The notes below the pieces were generated by a model. It saw only the letters and a program-made list of their open reading frames with translations. It ran no database searches and had not been told where the DNA came from. Shown here one piece after another: positions 34,510 through 42,262 of a DNA stretch of 64,000 nt. Position numbers and translations under genes: made by a program. Positions within the stretch are counted from its first letter, which is position 1; every line of letters begins with the position of its first letter. Source of the DNA: GCA-2687515 sp002687515 (GTDB lineage Bacteria > Pseudomonadota > Alphaproteobacteria > Rhodospirillales > UBA2165); assembly GCA_030745835.1 (NCBI GenBank), contig JASLNU010000058.1:1-64000 (forward strand). The letters are read 5' to 3'.

Positions 34510-34935
34510 CTACAAAGCCTCGACCAATTGGATCAGGCTCTTGCGCAGTTTTTCGTTCGGCAGATTGCCATATGTTTTAAGCAGCCGGCCAATTTCGCGC
34601 GCCCTCGGCGGAGTTGGGTTTTTCCCGGGCGGATTGGAATCCGCCTGATTTACACCGGCCGGTGGCAGTCCCTCAAAAAAATATCCGACCGGGACCGAAA
34701 ACAATCCGCCGAGCGCATGCAGCAAGGCGCTGTCGGCCGATTCTTCTCCTTCTTCGACGGCTCTGAGCTTTTTCACCCTGACGCCGAGCGCACGCGCGGC
34801 GCCAGACAGGTCGGTGCCCGACCGCTCCCGAAGCTCACGGATATGCTGGCCGACGACAGGGTCGACGACCCTCTGCCAGCCGGTATGTTCGAATTTCAAT
34901 GAAATATTCTGCGAGACAGTTTCGCCGGACGGCAT
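34510..34935 (-). CDS. XRE-family transcriptional regulator (divergent copy)
   Basis: A 141-residue DNA-binding protein. The helix-turn-helix is at about residues 25-80: VGQHIRELRERSGTDLSGAA then LGVRVKKLRAVEEGEESADS. Its HTH core is less regular than that of its neighbour. The C-terminal helix LPNEKLRKSLIQLVEAL matches the last helix of the regulator at 35100 (ENVRKRLSQFVKTL), so the two are paralogues. The ATG at 34935 follows GGGGG. It probably represses or activates an unknown set of genes. Confidence 0.82.
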   Translation of the reverse strand: MPSGETVSQNISLKFEHTGWQRVVDPVVGQHIRELRERSGTDLSGAARALGVRVKKLRAVEEGEESADSALLHALGGLFSVPVGYFFEGLPPAGVNQADSNPPGKNPTPPRAREIGRLLKTYGNLPNEKLRKSLIQLVEAL

Positions 34936-35099
34936 ACAAATCCCCCAATCCACTTTTACAATTAATACTTGTTGTCAATATATTTTTATCACTCAGAATA
35001 TACCGCAACCCGCATCCGGAAAAAAGTGGAAAGAAGGCAATCTATATATGTATTGGAAAGCGCGCGCCGTTTGTCGTTTCCGACCGTCGCCGCCGCCGC

Positions 35100-35531
35100 T
35101 TAGTCGCTGGCTTGGGCCAGCGTTTTCACGAACTGAGACAGGCGCTTGCGGACATTTTCATCCTTGACGCGGAAGTAATTGTGCATCAATTCGATGGCTT
35201 CCCGCGACGACATTGGGTCCACTTCGAAAGTGGTTTGCGGACCGTCGGAAAGAGCGCTCAGCTCCTTCGCCGCTTCTTCGCCTTCGCCAAGGCCTTCGAA
35301 GAGATATGCCACTTCGACGCCCAAGGTTTTGGATATTTTAAAGAGGTTGCTGGCGCCGATCCGGTTGGTGCCGTTTTCGTACTTCTGCACCTGTTGGAAA
35401 GTAACGCCGATGGCGTCGCCAAGCTTGGTCTGGCTGATCCTCAATCCCACGCGCCGGGCGCGCACGCGAGAGCCGACATATTTATCGATAGGGTCCGGCC
35501 CGTCGTCTTTGATGGTGCGTCTTCTTGCCAT
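35100..35531 (-). CDS. XRE-family transcriptional regulator
   Basis: A 143-residue regulator of a type widespread in alphaproteobacteria. The HTH domain spans about residues 17-75: VGSRVRARRVGLRISQTKLG, IGVTFQQVQKYENGTNRIGA and SNLFKISKTLGVEVAYLFEG. A C-terminal helical segment (EAIELMHNYFRVKDENVRKR) may mediate dimerisation. It lies upstream of its paralogue on the same strand, separated by 164 AT-rich bases. A short palindrome (CACCG/CGGTG, about 35584-35602) in its upstream region could be an operator. Confidence 0.88.
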   Translation of the reverse strand: MARRRTIKDDGPDPIDKYVGSRVRARRVGLRISQTKLGDAIGVTFQQVQKYENGTNRIGASNLFKISKTLGVEVAYLFEGLGEGEEAAKELSALSDGPQTTFEVDPMSSREAIELMHNYFRVKDENVRKRLSQFVKTLAQASD

Positions 35532-35780
35532 GGTATTCCTCGACTTTGCTGAACTGCTTGTGGGTTTCGAAATCGGTTGCAGGCACCGAATTCGAACCGG
35601 TGTTTACTTAATTCATCCGCTGCCGCTTCAAGCGAGTGGAGATGATATTGGGTACTAATTATATAGGTGGTATCCGGAACTGGCAATTACAAATCCAAGG
35701 TGGTAATCTGCAACCGGTATAGGGGTTTTCGGCAGGTCCGGTTTCGCTAAACGGCAATTCCTGCCGATTATAAGCCCGGC

Positions 35781-35809
35781 TTGACTTCCAACGCCAGGGC
35801 AAATACATT
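35781..35809 (+). promoter_or_regulatory. ffh: Candidate promoter of the ffh operon
   Basis: TTGACT (35781-35786), a 17-base spacer and TACATT (35804-35809). The start would be near 35816, giving a leader of about 130 nt before the ffh GTG. The earlier part of the 35532-35944 spacer holds only short imperfect palindromes. Confidence 0.65.
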
Positions 35810-35815
35810 CCGCGC

Positions 35816-35884
35816 CGTATTCGACGCCGGCGGAATATACCGTGGGTGCCGCCAGTCCGCGAGTTTCGCGCACTGGCGTTTTTT
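35816..35884 (+). ncRNA. Short leader RNA or attenuator ending before ffh
   Basis: From the predicted start the transcript would fold a small hairpin (GTAT/ATAC with TC/GA, 35817-35840). It then meets a complete terminator at 35850-35884, only about 70 nt downstream. Either a short RNA is released or read-through into ffh is regulated. No leader peptide is obvious. Confidence 0.5.
35850..35884 (+). terminator. Rho-independent terminator upstream of ffh
   Basis: CGCCAGT (35850-35856) pairs with ACTGGCG (35872-35878). An inner CGCG/CGCG pair extends the stem, and six T (35879-35884) follow. It lies 60 bases before the ffh start codon. Confidence 0.85.
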
Positions 35885-35944
35885 GCTTGTAGATTGCTCC
35901 CATACCGGCCTGAACGCACCGATTTTCGGGCTAAGGAGAGGAAT

Positions 35945-37327
35945 GTGTTTGACGGTTTAAGCGCCAAGTTGGGTGAGGTATTCGACCGGCTGAACAAGCG
36001 CGGAGCGCTGTCCGAGACGGATGTTTCCGATGCCCTTCGCGATGTGCGCGTGGCGCTTCTTGAAGCCGATGTCGCGTTGCCGGTGGTGCGCGATTTCATC
36101 GACGGCGTGCGCGAAAAGGCGGTCGGTAACGAAGTTTTGAACAGCGTCACGCCCGGCCAGATGGTGGTCAAGGTGGTGCACGATCATCTGGTCGAAATGC
36201 TAGGGCCGGAGGAAGCGCCGATAAATCTCGATGCCGCGCCGCCGGTGCCGATCCTGATGGTCGGATTGCAGGGTTCCGGCAAGACCACGACGACCGGCAA
36301 GATCGCCCACCGCTTGATTAGCCGCGAACGCAAAAAGGTATTGCTTGCCGGTCTCGACGTGCAACGCCCGGCGGCCCAGGAACAAATCCGTATTCTCGGC
36401 GATCAGGCGGGCGCGACGACGCTGCAGCCGGTGATTGGCGAACAGCCGTTGGGCATCGCCAAGCGCGCCATGGATTCTGCGCGGCGTGAAGGTTTCGATG
36501 TGGTCATTCTGGACACCGCCGGCCGGCTCGCCATCGACGCCGAATTGATGAGTGAAGTGGCTCAGGTGCGGGCCTCGGTCAACCCGGCGGAAACTCTGCT
36601 CGTCGCCGATGCCATGAGCGGCCAGGACGCGGTCAACGTGGCCCAAGAATTCAAGGATAAGGTCGGCATCACCGGCATTGTCCTGACCCGCGTCGACGGC
36701 GACGCCCGCGGCGGCGCGGCGCTTTCGATGCGCGCCGTCACCGGCTGCCCGATCAAGCTGATGGGCGTCGGCGAAAAAATGGACGCGCTCGAGGTTTTCC
36801 AGGCCGAACGCATCGCCGGGCGCATGCTCGGTATGGGCGATATCGTCGGCCTCGTCGAAAAGGCGGCGGACCATGTTGACCAGGCCGAGGCCGAGAAAGC
36901 CGCCAAGCGGGCGCTCAAGGGCCAATTCACCCTCGAAGATCTGGGTGAGCAGTTGAAACAGATCAGGGGTATGGGCGATATCGGCGGGCTGCTTGGCATG
37001 CTGCCCGGCGTCGGCAAGATGAAAAAGCAGATGCAGGATGCCAATGTGGACGACAAGATGATCGCCCACCAACAGGCAATTATCTTCTCGATGACGCCCA
37101 AGGAACGGCGCAATCCGAAGCTCTTGAACGCCCGCCGGCGCAAACGCATCGCCGCCGGTTCGGGAACTTCCGTGCAGGACGTGAACCGGCTTTTGAAACA
37201 ATATCAGCAGATGAGCACGATGATGAAGAAGATGGGCAAGATGGGTAAAAAAGGACCTATGCCCGGCGCCATGCCTGGCATGCCCAATATGCCTGGCATG
37301 CCCGGCCCGTTTCCGCCCAGAAGTTGA
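35945..37327 (+). CDS. ffh: Signal recognition particle protein Ffh
   Basis: A 460-residue SRP54 GTPase that binds signal peptides and 4.5S RNA. The N domain begins VFDGLSAKLGEVFDRL. The G domain has GLQGSGKTTTTGKIAHR, DVQRPAAQEQ, DTAGRLAIDAELM and TRVDGDARGGAALS. The M domain includes IFSMTPKERRNP and the RNA-binding RRKRIAAGSGTSVQDVNRLL. The tail is rich in Met, Gly and Pro. The start is GTG 35945, with AAGGAGAGG just upstream; the upstream open frame lies in the leader. First gene of ffh-rpsP-rimM-trmD-rplS. Confidence 0.96.
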   Translation: MFDGLSAKLGEVFDRLNKRGALSETDVSDALRDVRVALLEADVALPVVRDFIDGVREKAVGNEVLNSVTPGQMVVKVVHDHLVEMLGPEEAPINLDAAPPVPILMVGLQGSGKTTTTGKIAHRLISRERKKVLLAGLDVQRPAAQEQIRILGDQAGATTLQPVIGEQPLGIAKRAMDSARREGFDVVILDTAGRLAIDAELMSEVAQVRASVNPAETLLVADAMSGQDAVNVAQEFKDKVGITGIVLTRVDGDARGGAALSMRAVTGCPIKLMGVGEKMDALEVFQAERIAGRMLGMGDIVGLVEKAADHVDQAEAEKAAKRALKGQFTLEDLGEQLKQIRGMGDIGGLLGMLPGVGKMKKQMQDANVDDKMIAHQQAIIFSMTPKERRNPKLLNARRRKRIAAGSGTSVQDVNRLLKQYQQMSTMMKKMGKMGKKGPMPGAMPGMPNMPGMPGPFPPRS

Positions 37328-37436
37328 TACGGCGCGGATAAGACGCGGATAGGTGATCAGGCGGCACAAAATTTCAATGGTTAAGCAAGAGGTCAAGCAA
37401 ATGAAAATTCAGTACATCCCGGAGGAAAAACGTTAG

Positions 37437-38180
37437 ATGGCGATTAAAATCAGACTGTCACGCGGCGGCGCCAAGAAGCGTCCCTACTATCGCATCGTGG
37501 TGGCCGATTCGCGCTCCCCGCGCGATGGGCGCTTTATCGAACGGCTCGGCACCTATAACCCGATGGTCCCCAGGGACCATCCCGAGCGTATCCAACTCAA
37601 GGAGGACCGCATCCGCCATTGGCTCGGCCATGGCGCCAAGCCGACCGATCGGGTGGCGCGTTTTCTGGGTGACGCCAATATCATCGAGTTGCCCGAGCGC
37701 CGCGAGCAGACCAAAAAGAACCAGCCGCGCGCCAAGACCTTGGAACGGTTGAAGGAAAAAGAAGAGGCCGCCGAGGCCGCGGCCGAGGCCGAAGCCGAAG
37801 CTGCCGCGGCACCCGCCGAGGAAGCACCGGCGGAAGAAGCGCCAGCCGAGGAAGCACCGGCCGAGGCAGCGCCGGCCGAGGAAGCGCTAGCCGAGGAAGC
37901 ACCGGCCGAGGCAGCGCCGGCCGAGGAAGCGCCAGCCGAGGAAGCGCCGGCCGAGGAAGCGCCAGCCGAGGAAGCGCCGGCCGAGGAAGCGCCGGCCGAG
38001 GAAGCGCCAGCCGAGGAAGCGCCAGCCGAGGAAGCGCCAGCCGAGGAAGCGCCCGCCGAGGAAGCGCCCGCCGAGGAAGCGCCGACGGAAGAGGCCGCCG
38101 CCGAAGCGCCGGCGGAAGAGGCCGCCGCCGAGGCAGCGCCGGCGGAGGGTGATGCGGCGGAAGAGGAGGCCAAGGACTAG
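37437..38180 (+). CDS. rpsP: Ribosomal protein S16 with long acidic pentapeptide-repeat tail
   Basis: A 247-residue protein. Residues 1 to about 85 are a normal S16 (IKIRLSRGGAKKRPYYRIVV, SPRDGRFIERLGTYNP, DRIRHWLGHGAKPTDRVARF). The remaining 160 residues are a tail of Ala, Glu and Pro containing 19 consecutive pentads, mostly PAEEA, encoded by a 15-bp tandem repeat. S16 is usually 80-90 residues, and extensions in alphaproteobacteria are normally shorter. The tail is strongly negative and probably disordered, projecting from the 30S subunit. GGAGG lies upstream of the ATG. Confidence 0.95.
   Translation: MAIKIRLSRGGAKKRPYYRIVVADSRSPRDGRFIERLGTYNPMVPRDHPERIQLKEDRIRHWLGHGAKPTDRVARFLGDANIIELPERREQTKKNQPRAKTLERLKEKEEAAEAAAEAEAEAAAAPAEEAPAEEAPAEEAPAEAAPAEEALAEEAPAEAAPAEEAPAEEAPAEEAPAEEAPAEEAPAEEAPAEEAPAEEAPAEEAPAEEAPAEEAPTEEAAAEAPAEEAAAEAAPAEGDAAEEEAKD
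37812..38096 (+). repeat. rpsP: 15-bp tandem repeat, 19 units, inside rpsP
   Basis: The unit is close to CCGGCCGAGGAAGCG. The region from 37812 to 38096 is exactly 285 bases, or 19 in-frame units. Later units are nearly identical to each other, which points to recent expansion by slippage or unequal exchange. Because the unit is a multiple of three, copy number can change without frameshift. Confidence 0.95.
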
Positions 38181-38206
38181 GCGGCGGCCAGGGACAAGGC
38201 AAGGAC

Positions 38207-38791
38207 ATGGCCGCGCCCAAACGGATTTGCCTGGGTGTAATTACCGGTGCCCACGGTGTCCAGGGCGCCGTCAGGATTAAAAGCTTCACCCAGGTCGCCG
38301 AGGACATCGGCGCCTATGGGCGCTTAAGCGACGCGGCCGGCGGCCGCCAGTTCGAGCTTCGGGTGGAGCGGGCGACGGCCAAGGGCTTGATCGCCAAAAT
38401 CGGCGGCATCAATGACCGCACCGCCGCCGAGGCGCTGAAGGGCACGGAGCTGTATGTTGAACGCGGCCAACTGCCGGCCCTGAATGAGGATGTGGGCGAA
38501 GACGATGACGAGGATGAGTTTTATTTTACCGACTTGATCGGCTTGCCGGTCGAACGGTCCGACGGAAGCAAACTGGGTACTGTGAAGTGGATGAACAATT
38601 TCGGCGCCGGCGATGTGATGGAAATCGAGTTGGACGCGGGCGGATTGGTGGTGATCCCGTTCACCAAATCGGCGGTGCCGCTTGTCGATCTGGCGGCGGG
38701 GCGCATCGTCGCCGATCCGCCGCCGGGTCTGATGCCAAATTCGGCATCGGACGGCGCCGAAGATAAAGAGGATGAGCAAGTTTCGAAATGA
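38207..38791 (+). CDS. rimM: Ribosome maturation factor RimM
   Basis: A 194-residue 30S assembly factor that binds S19 during 3'-domain maturation. The N-terminal barrel starts LGVITGAHGVQGAVRIKSFT. The PRC barrel follows an acidic insertion (NEDVGEDDDEDEFYFTDLIG) and carries FGAGDVMEI and VVIPFTKSAVP. The acidic insertion and tail are somewhat longer than average. Its stop overlaps the trmD start by four bases. Confidence 0.94.
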   Translation: MAAPKRICLGVITGAHGVQGAVRIKSFTQVAEDIGAYGRLSDAAGGRQFELRVERATAKGLIAKIGGINDRTAAEALKGTELYVERGQLPALNEDVGEDDDEDEFYFTDLIGLPVERSDGSKLGTVKWMNNFGAGDVMEIELDAGGLVVIPFTKSAVPLVDLAAGRIVADPPPGLMPNSASDGAEDKEDEQVSK

Positions 38792-39525
38792 CAGCTGAAA
38801 CCGCAAAATGGAGGGCCACGGTGCTCACCCTGTTCCCGGAGATGTTTCCGGGGCCGCTCGGCCATAGCCTCGCCGGCAAGGCACTGGCGCGTGGATTGTG
38901 GGAGCTGAATTGCCATGACATCCGCGCCTCGGCCGCCGACAAGCACGCCACCGTCGATGACACGCCGTTCGGTGGCGGGCCGGGCATGGTGATGCGTCCC
39001 GATGTCATCGACGCGGCGCTTGGGCAAGCCGGCGTCGGCGCGCCGGGCGGTAAATCGGGCGCGGCGAAATTGCCGGTTATTTACCTGACGCCGCGCGGCC
39101 GCCCCTTGACCCAAACCCGGATCGGCGATTTGGCCGCTGGACCGGGCGTCGCCTTGCTCTGTGGCCGTTATGAAGGCATCGACGAACGTGTCGTCGAAGC
39201 CTGGAACATGGAAGAAATCAGCCTCGGCGATTTCGTTTTGTCCGGCGGCGAGCCGGCGGCGATGGCGCTGATCGACGCAGCTGTGCGCTTGCTGCCCGGC
39301 GTTCTCGGCAGCGAGGCGTCGCACCAGGAGGAAAGTTTCGAGGGGGGATTGCTGGAATATCCCCATTACACCCGGCCGCGCATCTGGCGCCAACGGGAAG
39401 TGCCCGAGGTTCTGTTGTCCGGGCATCATGAAAAGGTAAGCGCCTGGCGCAAGGCCCAGGCCGAGAAGGTAACTCAGGAGCGGCGGCCCGATTTATGGAA
39501 CCGGTACGCGGCAAAGAATCAATGA
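38788..39525 (+). CDS. trmD: tRNA (guanine-N1)-methyltransferase TrmD
   Basis: A 245-residue enzyme that methylates G37 of tRNAs with a preceding G36, preventing frameshifts. The trefoil-knot SAM site is visible as LCGRYEGIDERV (about residues 127-138) and SLGDFVLSGGEPAAM (about 147-161). The N-terminal VLTLFPEMFPG and DDTPFGGGPGMVM are standard. It overlaps rimM (ATGA) and is followed by rplS after 15 bases. Confidence 0.96.
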   Translation: MTAETAKWRATVLTLFPEMFPGPLGHSLAGKALARGLWELNCHDIRASAADKHATVDDTPFGGGPGMVMRPDVIDAALGQAGVGAPGGKSGAAKLPVIYLTPRGRPLTQTRIGDLAAGPGVALLCGRYEGIDERVVEAWNMEEISLGDFVLSGGEPAAMALIDAAVRLLPGVLGSEASHQEESFEGGLLEYPHYTRPRIWRQREVPEVLLSGHHEKVSAWRKAQAEKVTQERRPDLWNRYAAKNQ

Positions 39526-39540
39526 TCGGGGAATTGAACC

Positions 39541-40125
39541 ATGGATACGATACAACAACTTGAACAAGAACAGATCGCCAAGCTGACCGCCGATAAGGAT
39601 ATCCCGGCATTCACGGCTGGCGACACCATCCGCGTCAGCGTCAAGGTGGTCGAGGGATCGCGGGAAAGGGTGCAGGCGTTCGAGGGCGTCTGCATCGCGC
39701 GCAAGAACGACGGGCTCAATTCGGCGTTCACCGTGCGCAAGCTGTCCTACGGCGAGGGCGTCGAGCGGATTTTCCAGCTTTATTCGCCGAACGTTTCCAA
39801 TATCGAGGTGATACGCCGGGGCGATGTGCGCCGTGCCAAGCTGTATTACCTGCGCGGCCTGCAGGGCAAGCGCGCCCGTATCGCCGAACGCACCGACGGT
39901 TTCGCCGCCAAGCTGTCGGCGGAGGAACGGGAATTGGCCGCCGAGGAAAAGGCGACCCAACTGACCGCCGCGCGGAGATCTAAGGACGAGCCCGCCGAGG
40001 ACGAAGCCGCCGAGGCCGCCGTGCCGGAAGAAGAGGCCGCCGAAACGCCAATGGAAACGCCAACGGAAGCTCCGGCGGAAGACGATGCCCCGGCCGAGGA
40101 TGACGGCGAAAAGAGCGAAAGCTGA
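39541..40125 (+). CDS. rplS: Ribosomal protein L19 with acidic tail
   Basis: A 194-residue protein. Residues 1 to about 125 are L19 (FTAGDTIRVSVKVVEGSRER, AFEGVCIARKNDGLNS, SPNVSNIEVIRRGDVRRAKL, YYLRGLQGKRARI). The last 60 or so residues are an extra acidic Ala/Glu/Pro region ending PAEDDAPAEDDGEKSES. It resembles in composition the tail on S16 encoded two genes upstream. L19 sits at the subunit interface near S14 and helix 44. Confidence 0.95.
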   Translation: MDTIQQLEQEQIAKLTADKDIPAFTAGDTIRVSVKVVEGSRERVQAFEGVCIARKNDGLNSAFTVRKLSYGEGVERIFQLYSPNVSNIEVIRRGDVRRAKLYYLRGLQGKRARIAERTDGFAAKLSAEERELAAEEKATQLTAARRSKDEPAEDEAAEAAVPEEEAAETPMETPTEAPAEDDAPAEDDGEKSES

Positions 40126-40161
40126 TCGCACCAATAAATTGGCAGAAGCGGGGAACGTAGT

Positions 40162-41568
40162 ATGAGCGACGCCAAAACACTGTTCGATAAGATCTGGGAC
40201 GCGCATGTGGTCGACGAACAGGATGACGGCACCTGCGTAATCTATATCGACCGCCATCTGGTGCACGAGGTTACCAGCCCGCAAGCCTTCGAGGGATTGC
40301 GGGGTTCCGGGCGCGCCGTCCGCCGGCCCGACCTGACCCTGGCGGTCGCCGACCATAACGTGCCGACCACCGACCGCAGCCAGGGCATCGACGATGAGGA
40401 ATCGCGCATCCAGGTCGAGGCGCTGGAGAAGAACTGCAAGGACTTCGGCATCGAACTATACGGCATGGACGATATCCGCCAGGGCATCTGCCATGTGGTC
40501 GGCCCCGAGCAGGGCTTCACCGTGCCGGGAACGACGTTGGTTTGCGGCGATTCCCATACCGCCACCCATGGCGCCCTGGGCGCGCTGGCCTTCGGCATCG
40601 GCACCTCGGAGGTCGAGCATGTGCTGGCGACGCAAACCATGATCCAGACCAAGGCCAAGAACATGCGGGTTTCGGTAGACGGCGAATTGCCCGCCGGCAT
40701 CACCGCCAAGGACATGATCCTCGCCATTATCGGCAAGATCGGTACCGCCGGCGGCACCGGTTCGGCCATCGAGTTCGCCGGTGATGCGGTGCGCGCCCTA
40801 TCGATGGAAGGGCGCATGACGGTCTGCAACATGACCATCGAGGCGGGCGCCCGCGCCGGCCTGGTGGCGCCCGACGATGTTACCTTCGAATATGTCATGG
40901 GCCGGCCGATGGCGCCCAAGGCGGGGGCGTTTGAAACGGCGGTCGAATATTGGAAAAGCCTGCACACCGACGATGGCGCCAAGTTCGACACCGAGGTGAG
41001 CCTCAAGGCCGCCGACATCCCGCCGATGGTCACCTGGGGCACCAGCCCCGAGGATGTCGCCGCCATCACCGGTTCGGTTCCCAACCCCGAAAACGAAGCC
41101 GACGAAGGCCGCCGCAACAAAATGCGGCGCTCCTTGGAATATATGGGCCTCGAGGCCGGCACGCCGATGAACGAGATCAGGATCGATACCATGTTCATCG
41201 GTTCCTGCACAAACAGCCGCATCGAAGACCTGCGCGCCGCCGCCGAAGTGGCCAGGGGACGGCGCGTCGCCGATCACGTGCAGGCGCTGGTGGTGCCGGG
41301 ATCGGGCCTGATCAAGGAACTGGCGGAAGCGGAGGGCCTTGATAAGATTTTCACCGAGGCCGGTTTCCAATGGCGCGAAGCGGGCTGCTCCATGTGCCTG
41401 GCGATGAACGCCGATAAATTAAAGCCGGGCGAGCGCTCGGCCTCGACCTCGAACCGCAATTTCGAAGGCCGCCAGGGACCCGGCGGGCGCACCCATCTGG
41501 TCAGCCCGGCGATGGCCGCCGCCGCCGCCATCGCCGGTCATCTGGTGGATGTGCGCGACTTGGCCTAG
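40162..41568 (+). CDS. leuC: 3-isopropylmalate dehydratase large subunit
   Basis: A 468-residue [4Fe-4S] isomerase subunit of leucine synthesis that converts 2- to 3-isopropylmalate with LeuD. Cluster cysteines are in IGSCTNSRIEDL (about residue 352) and in GCSMCLAMN (about 412 and 415). The N-terminal KTLFDKIWDAHVV and CGDSHTATHGALGALAFGIG are diagnostic. It follows rplS by 36 bases and may be transcribed with the ribosomal operon. Confidence 0.97.
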   Translation: MSDAKTLFDKIWDAHVVDEQDDGTCVIYIDRHLVHEVTSPQAFEGLRGSGRAVRRPDLTLAVADHNVPTTDRSQGIDDEESRIQVEALEKNCKDFGIELYGMDDIRQGICHVVGPEQGFTVPGTTLVCGDSHTATHGALGALAFGIGTSEVEHVLATQTMIQTKAKNMRVSVDGELPAGITAKDMILAIIGKIGTAGGTGSAIEFAGDAVRALSMEGRMTVCNMTIEAGARAGLVAPDDVTFEYVMGRPMAPKAGAFETAVEYWKSLHTDDGAKFDTEVSLKAADIPPMVTWGTSPEDVAAITGSVPNPENEADEGRRNKMRRSLEYMGLEAGTPMNEIRIDTMFIGSCTNSRIEDLRAAAEVARGRRVADHVQALVVPGSGLIKELAEAEGLDKIFTEAGFQWREAGCSMCLAMNADKLKPGERSASTSNRNFEGRQGPGGRTHLVSPAMAAAAAIAGHLVDVRDLA

Positions 41569-41595
41569 TGGGATATAGATTACGGGAGACCGAAG

Positions 41596-42198
41596 ATGGA
41601 TAAATTCACCACCCTCACCGGCGTCGCCGCGCCGCTGCCGCTGATCAATGTCGACACCGACATGATCATCCCGGCGCGCTTCTTGAAATCGATCAAGCGC
41701 ACCGGTTTCGGCAAGGACCTGTTCTATACCCTGCGTTACGACGAAAGCGGTAACGAGCGCGCCGATTTCGTCCTCAACAAGGCGGCCTACCGGGGTGCCG
41801 AGGTTCTCGTCGCCGGCAACAATTTCGGCTGCGGCTCGTCGCGCGAGCATGCCCCCTGGGCGCTGATGGATTTCGGCATCAAATGCGTCATCGCGCCCGA
41901 TTTCGCCGACATCTTCTACAACAACTCCTTCAAAAACGGCATGCTGCTGATCAAGCTGCCCCAGGCCGAGGTCGACCAGTTGATGGAGGACGCCGAAAAC
42001 GGTGCCAATGCCACCGTGACGGTCGATCTGGAGGCCCAGGAAATCCGCCGCCCGGACGGCCAGATGATCAAATTCGACATCGATCCCTTCAAAAAACACT
42101 GCCTCTTGAACGGCCTCGACGATATCGGCCTGACCCTGAAAAAAGAAGACAAGCTTGCCGATTTCGAGGAAAAACGAAAAGCCCAGCCTTGGCTGTAG
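41596..42198 (+). CDS. leuD: 3-isopropylmalate dehydratase small subunit
   Basis: A 200-residue partner of LeuC that supplies the swivel domain. Seen are INVDTDMIIPARFLKSIKRT (about residues 18-37), the substrate loop NNFGCGSSREHAPWALMDFG (about 75-94) and PDFADIFYNNSFKNGML. Length fits the proteobacterial type. It follows leuC by 27 bases. Confidence 0.96.
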   Translation: MDKFTTLTGVAAPLPLINVDTDMIIPARFLKSIKRTGFGKDLFYTLRYDESGNERADFVLNKAAYRGAEVLVAGNNFGCGSSREHAPWALMDFGIKCVIAPDFADIFYNNSFKNGMLLIKLPQAEVDQLMEDAENGANATVTVDLEAQEIRRPDGQMIKFDIDPFKKHCLLNGLDDIGLTLKKEDKLADFEEKRKAQPWL

Positions 42199-42262
42199 GG
42201 ATGCGATCCCGCCGCGGCTATCATTCGGTAATCTGATTTTAATTTAAAGGTGAGGTATCGAC

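Noticed and set aside
35585..35601. tRNA T-arm-like sequence (ACCGG-TTCGAAT-TCGGT on the minus strand)
   Set aside because: No matching acceptor 5' strand, D-arm or anticodon arm is present within 90 bases, so it is not a tRNA gene; the palindrome may instead be an operator.
37553..38173. 206-codon antisense frame of Ser/Ala/Gly repeats opposite rpsP
   Set aside because: It is the mirror of the 15-bp repeat in rpsP.
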